The notes beneath the pieces were generated by a model. The model did not search any database and was not told where the DNA came from. It saw nothing but the letters and a program-made list of their open reading frames with translations. From the NCBI RefSeq assembly GCF_013170805.1, contig NZ_CP051293.1:5710001-5774000 (forward strand): 64,000 bases of DNA, given 5' to 3'. Both the position numbers and the translations under genes were made by a program. Below are positions 63,826 through 64,000 of this stretch, one piece after another (positions within the stretch are counted from its first letter, which is position 1; every line of letters begins with the position of its first letter). The stretch is from Mesorhizobium sp. NZP2077. Lineage in GTDB: Bacteria; Pseudomonadota; Alphaproteobacteria; Rhizobiales; Rhizobiaceae.

Positions 63826-64000
63826 CCACGCTCAAGGGCATGACCTGGAGCCATCCGCGCGGCTACGATCCGATGGTCGCCTGCTCGGCCCTCTGGCAGC
63901 AAAAAACCGGCGTCGCCATCGCATGGGACAGGCGCTCGCTGCAGGATTTTGAATCCTTCCCGGTCGAGGAACTGGCGCGTGCCTATGACCTCATCGTCAT
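63822..64000 (+). CDS. Extracellular solute-binding-type protein (N-terminal part, cut by window edge)
   Basis: About 60 residues are visible: GTG at 63822 (overlapping the upstream stop), then TTLKGMTWSHPRGYDPMVAC and GVAIAWDRRSLQDFESFPVE with ARAYDLIVI. This matches the start of a solute-binding protein type that, unusually, has no visible signal peptide; an ATG at 63840 is another possible start. Coupling to the CoA-transferase gene suggests it belongs to the same catabolic unit. The C-terminal part is outside the window. Confidence 0.6.
   Translation, partial: MTTLKGMTWSHPRGYDPMVACSALWQQKTGVAIAWDRRSLQDFESFPVEELARAYDLIV

Overview
The window is high-GC DNA, packed with transport and catabolic operons. 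ABC importers, GntR, DeoR, LacI and LysR regulators and an alphaproteobacterial pca operon under a PcaQ-type box all suggest a soil or rhizosphere Hyphomicrobiales bacterium, most likely Mesorhizobium or a close relative (inference). I saw no tRNA, rRNA, insertion sequence, phage gene or CRISPR array.

Layout. 1-3.5 kb: the divergent C4-dicarboxylate pair dctB (cut by the left edge) and dctA, with a sigma-54 promoter and DctD-like sites between them. 3.5-16 kb: a long leftward operon (15095 to 3496) holding a complete sugar ABC importer (ATPase, binding protein, two permeases), a PfkB kinase, a class I aldolase, two TIM-barrel isomerases, a Gfo/Idh/MocA dehydrogenase, an alpha/beta hydrolase, an Rpe-like epimerase and a ROK kinase. 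A DeoR regulator is divergent to it. The substrate is unknown. 16.2-19.5 kb: a dehydrogenase and an esterase facing a LacI regulator, with similar candidate operators.

19.7-32.7 kb: the protocatechuate region. A leftward pcaD-C-H-G-B-pobA operon and a rightward ABC importer operon flank pcaQ, and both promoters carry PcaQ boxes inside an inverted duplication. The importer operon continues into a coniferyl-alcohol-dehydrogenase-like SDR and a vanillin-dehydrogenase-like ALDH, so uptake, side-chain oxidation and ring cleavage appear to form one regulon. 32.7-38.1 kb: aldose epimerase, GntR regulator, L-arabinonate-type dehydratase, XylB-like dehydrogenase and AraD1/GguC-like protein, which look like a non-phosphorylative pentose or galactose pathway. 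38.1-43.4 kb: a polyamine-type ABC importer facing a GlcD-like FAD dehydrogenase.

43.6-52.8 kb: two divergent transcription units around a GntR gene. The left one holds a branched-chain-type binding protein, an NTF2-like protein, an aldo/keto reductase, a TIGR04076 protein and a DUF3830 protein. The right one holds livGFHM-type transporter genes and a DAO-family oxidase. This looks like one uncharacterised uptake and catabolism system. 52.9-57.2 kb: an M20 peptidase, an APH-like kinase, a class III PLP enzyme and a GntR regulator, resembling a hydroxylysine or phosphoethanolamine kinase/phospho-lyase cassette. 57.4-64 kb: a GNAT acetyltransferase, an acetolactate-synthase-like TPP enzyme, a zinc-ribbon protein, a Tim44-domain protein, a decayed lactonase pseudogene, and a MaoC/CoA-transferase/binding-protein operon that runs off the right edge.
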